DNA of 14,510 nucleotides from Methanofastidiosum sp964630765 (GTDB taxonomy: Archaea; Methanobacteriota_B; Thermococci; Methanofastidiosales; Methanofastidiosaceae): the NCBI GenBank assembly GCA_964630765.1, contig CAZVXE010000039.1, positions 1 to 14,510 of the forward strand. Direction: 5' to 3'. Made by a program: the position numbers and the translations under genes. Below are positions 12,361 to 14,510 of this stretch, piece after piece. The stretch's first letter is position 1. Every line of letters begins with the position of its first letter. The notes below the pieces were generated by a model. The model searched no databases and was not told where the DNA came from. It was given only the letters and a program-made list of their open reading frames with translations.

Positions 12361-13634
12361 ATGTAGATATCAAACTCTTCGCTTGCCAAGAAGGACAAAG
12401 CCCTATCATCCTTTAGTATTTTGAAAGGCATAGATTTCATATTTTTCCCAATACCTTCTTTTTCATTTAGTACATTTAGGAAAACAACAAGCGGGCTAGA
12501 AAACTGTCGAGGCCTTAGTGCGTATACCTTATCCCCTTCAATGAAGGTCTCCTTGTATTTAGAGACAAAGCTATCGTAGTGGGCACGGTCAAATACATTT
12601 GGGCCGTAGTGTTTTACTACAGGGGAAAGTATATATTTCTCCACCTCAAAAACTATTCCTGAGAACTCTCCCTTTTTAAAAAGCCCATATGAAAGAGGTT
12701 TAAAGTCATTTTTTTCTAGTATAGTGGATACATATTTCGCACTTTTTCTAAGCTGTGGATAGATTATATCATCAAGCAATTCTCCTTCGAAAATAATCAC
12801 ATATACCTCTGATTCAGGGTACCTTTTAACAAACAATTTTTTCTTCTTTTTGAAATAATCAATTGAAGGAGATTCTAAAAATAATCTTGAGTAATGTATG
12901 AACTCTGAAAGTCTATCAAGGGAGAGTGCCGATGCAACGTTCCTCTTTGGGTCCACAGGGTCTATGACTACTAGCGGGTCCTTGAAGTCGCCACTTCTCC
13001 CTTTCTTTTTGATGTCTATATATTCCCCATACTTCCAATCTGCTGCACTCTTAAGAACATTATCAAAGCTCTTGTAATGGATTATGAGGAGCTCACAGAG
13101 GTATCCTGCAAATCCCTGGATCTTCTGCTCAGATGAATATACGCCAACGCCCTTCATAAACTGTTTTAAGAGCCGGACATCATTTCTAAGATTTCCTACG
13201 TTCTCCTTGACAAATCTTGTGTGGTGCGGTGTCCTGTCAACGGCAGTAATTATTTCAAGAGAGTCATAGCAAGGCACAACATCAATCTTAAACTCTTTGA
13301 ACCTGTTTATTGTATAGGGGTGATTTGCATAAGCTGTTTCAGATGTGAATCCATTAAGTTCAATCTTTCCAAGGGCCAAACCCATCTTCTTTAGCTCTTC
13401 TAGGGGCGTTGAAGTGTCGAAAACAATGAAGATGTCCAAGTCCCTGTCCCTTGAAATCCAGGTGTCCTTTGCAATTGAACCTACCACCTCGACCCTAGCC
13501 TTTAGATCAGTCTTTGATATTTTTTCTGTGATATGCTCTGCTATTGTATTTGTAAGTGAAGCTATTTCCTTCCTCTCTTCCTCACTTGGGACTATATCCT
13601 TTAGAACATCTGCCTTTATCTTGGAAAACATCAT
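12357..13634 (-). CDS. cca: CCA-adding enzyme (archaeal class I tRNA nucleotidyltransferase)
   Basis: Adds or repairs the 3' CCA end of tRNAs from CTP and ATP without a nucleic-acid template. The 425-residue protein has the class I polymerase-beta-type active site: G-S at 52-53, R-D-L-D-I-F with Asp65 and Asp67, and a third carboxylate at Asp118 in K-I-D-V-V-P. Archaeal CCA features follow: R-T-P-H-H-T-R-F-V at 134-142 (nucleotide-proximal), G-F-A-G-Y-L-C-E-L-L at 174-183, and the D-P-x-D-P-x-R-N-V-A region near 225-234. The C-terminal tail domains are present. Two ATGs in tandem open the gene; the first (13634) forms an ATGA overlap with the upstream ligase-like gene, so translation is coupled. 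It is the last gene of a three-gene leftward unit. The stop codon interlocks with that of the convergent ATPase gene. Family call firm. Confidence 0.95.
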   Translation of the reverse strand: MMFSKIKADVLKDIVPSEEERKEIASLTNTIAEHITEKISKTDLKARVEVVGSIAKDTWISRDRDLDIFIVFDTSTPLEELKKMGLALGKIELNGFTSETAYANHPYTINRFKEFKIDVVPCYDSLEIITAVDRTPHHTRFVKENVGNLRNDVRLLKQFMKGVGVYSSEQKIQGFAGYLCELLIIHYKSFDNVLKSAADWKYGEYIDIKKKGRSGDFKDPLVVIDPVDPKRNVASALSLDRLSEFIHYSRLFLESPSIDYFKKKKKLFVKRYPESEVYVIIFEGELLDDIIYPQLRKSAKYVSTILEKNDFKPLSYGLFKKGEFSGIVFEVEKYILSPVVKHYGPNVFDRAHYDSFVSKYKETFIEGDKVYALRPRQFSSPLVVFLNVLNEKEGIGKNMKSMPFKILKDDRALSFLASEEFDIYI

Positions 13635-14188
13635 ACACTCTTTAGCTCAAATTCTTTTAAAGTTTCGTATATGGGGCCATAAGGCGTTAGCGTGCTTTTC
13701 TTGAGATTTATCTTTGTAATCATATCTGTTCCAAACTCATAATCCCTGTACTCATCAAGCACATTTAGGAGGGACTTTTTGTTTAGTGAGCTTTTCACCC
13801 TTGAAACTGTGAGGTGCGGGACAAACTTCCTGTCCTCTTTAAATCCCATTGATTTTAAAGTGTCATCAATCTCTTTTTGTATGTACACTATCTCAGGTGC
13901 ATTCATCGCTACCCAAATTACCCTTAGGTCAGAGATGCTTGGGAAAAATCCAGTCCCCTTCAAGTTGACTTCAAAGGAGGAATACTCTGATAGCGATGGC
14001 CCAAGGGAATCAACTATTCTCTTGTATGATGATTCGCCAATCTCCCCCAAAAACTTTAACGTCAGATGAAGGTTTTCCCTCTCGACGACCTTCATGGGGC
14101 ATGCAGAATTCTTTAAATTTGTCTGAAAAATCTTAATCTTATCCAAAACTTCTTTTGAGGTTATATCAATCGAGATAAAACTTCTCAT
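13631..14188 (-). CDS. thpR: RNA 2',3'-cyclic phosphodiesterase / 2'-5' RNA ligase (LigT/ThpR family)
   Basis: A 185-residue member of the 2H phosphoesterase superfamily with both signature motifs: H-L-T at 41-43 (HLTLKFLG) and H-L-T at 125-127 (HLTVSRV). Family members hydrolyse 2',3'-cyclic phosphates on RNA and can join tRNA halves through 2'-5' bonds in vitro. The N-terminus MRSFISIDI and the length are typical. The frame remains open 15 codons upstream, but those codons are the 3' end of the preceding gene; the ATG at 14188 makes an ATGA overlap with that gene's stop and has GGAG about 8 nt before it. The downstream stop overlaps the cca start in the same way. Neighbouring cca suggests a joint role in RNA 3'-end metabolism, which is inference. 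Confidence 0.93.
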   Translation of the reverse strand: MRSFISIDITSKEVLDKIKIFQTNLKNSACPMKVVERENLHLTLKFLGEIGESSYKRIVDSLGPSLSEYSSFEVNLKGTGFFPSISDLRVIWVAMNAPEIVYIQKEIDDTLKSMGFKEDRKFVPHLTVSRVKSSLNKKSLLNVLDEYRDYEFGTDMITKINLKKSTLTPYGPIYETLKEFELKSV

Positions 14189-14510
14189 TTCTTCTTCTCC
14201 ACAGGCATCTTCTCCCATGGGAATATTATCCATTGGTCAGTGTTAAAAACAGTGTAATCTGGCTTTACAATTGATATCGGTTTTGATGCAACTACGGCAA
14301 CTCTTAGCTCCTTTGGAGAGAGCCCTTCAATATAATCCTTCACAGCAACAAGCGTTCCGCCTGTGTCTGCGACATCATCTACAAGGAGAACTTTTTTTCC
14401 AATGACATCTTCTTTTTTCAACGGCAGAGTTATCTTGGGCTTGTCATCCCTCACACCTATATCCTTGTAGTACTTTGCCTCCATCAATAAAAGACGCTTA
14501 TTATCGAATA
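14185..14510 (-). CDS. Phosphoribosyltransferase, COG2236 type (5' end beyond the window)
   Basis: The C-terminal 107 residues of a type I phosphoribosyltransferase. The PRPP-binding motif is intact: V-L-L-V-D-D-V-A-D-T-G-G-T-L. Upstream of it a Y-Y-K-D-I-G strand, and at the C-terminus P-D-Y-T-V...D-Q-W-I-I-F-P-W-E, are characteristic of archaeal xanthine/guanine or hypoxanthine PRTases of the COG2236 group. The enzyme would transfer ribose phosphate from PRPP to a purine base (salvage), or a related substrate. A TTG or ATG near 14487 could open a shorter frame, but the reading frame continues without a stop to the right edge and the N-terminal half of the fold is missing, so the gene is cut by the window. 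It overlaps thpR by ATGA and is the first visible gene of this operon. Exact base specificity is unknown. Confidence 0.88.
   Translation of the reverse strand, partial: FDNKRLLLMEAKYYKDIGVRDDKPKITLPLKKEDVIGKKVLLVDDVADTGGTLVAVKDYIEGLSPKELRVAVVASKPISIVKPDYTVFNTDQWIIFPWEKMPVEKKK

Noticed and set aside
14189..14233. Upstream start for the ThpR-like protein (15 extra residues)
   Set aside because: Those codons are the 3' end of the phosphoribosyltransferase gene. Family proteins begin at M-R-S-F, and the ATGA overlap with GGAG supports 14188.

Overview
The window comes from an archaeal chromosome. Starts are preceded by archaeal TATA boxes about 26 bp upstream, and several genes look leaderless. 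The gene set includes an archaeal class I CCA-adding enzyme, a type 2 isopentenyl diphosphate isomerase (archaeal lipid precursor pathway), an archaeal LigT/ThpR RNA ligase-like protein and a COG2236-type phosphoribosyltransferase. The DNA is AT-rich and many predicted proteins are exported. A low-GC euryarchaeal lineage (for example near Thermococci or Methanofastidiosa) would fit, but this is inference; no rRNA gene is present to decide.

Layout. Bases 1-170 hold the 5' end of a leftward secreted-protein gene with a very strong Shine-Dalgarno. A leftward 61-residue two-helix membrane protein follows at 416-601. From 748 to 2669, two exported proteins share a nearly identical 111-residue C-terminal domain, and a compact HicB-HicA toxin-antitoxin pair lies between them. 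At 2756-5288 is a redox membrane protein (two glutaredoxin-like domains fused to a CcdA/DsbD-type electron-transfer domain), overlapping by 35 nt the FMN-dependent isopentenyl diphosphate isomerase. At 5327-7042 is a membrane-anchored FG-GAP beta-propeller protein with a TPR-like region. A leftward TldD-family protease gene (7063-8430) is divergent from a secreted seven-repeat propeller gene (8549-9649). A P2-type, SPCA/PMR1-like Ca2+/Mn2+ ATPase occupies 9763-12360, and its promoter is bracketed by two short dyads. It converges, with a 4-nt overlap, on a leftward operon (14510 to 12357) of phosphoribosyltransferase, RNA 2',3'-cyclic phosphodiesterase and CCA-adding enzyme. Those three genes are joined by two ATGA overlaps.

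How the genes relate. The right end is housekeeping (purine salvage-type PRT and tRNA 3'-end maintenance). The left and middle parts are mainly cell-envelope and extracellular functions: surface domains, extracytoplasmic thiol reduction, ion transport and propeller proteins. The only selfish-type element is hicBA. I see no transposase, CRISPR array, tRNA or rRNA gene, and no gene-free stretch over 300 bp; the largest gap, 171-415, is AT-rich and holds a promoter and a terminator-like hairpin. Nothing here is a clearly new multi-gene system. The most unusual items are the double-glutaredoxin/CcdA fusion coupled to the isomerase, the duplicated domain flanking hicBA, and the dyads at the ATPase promoter.
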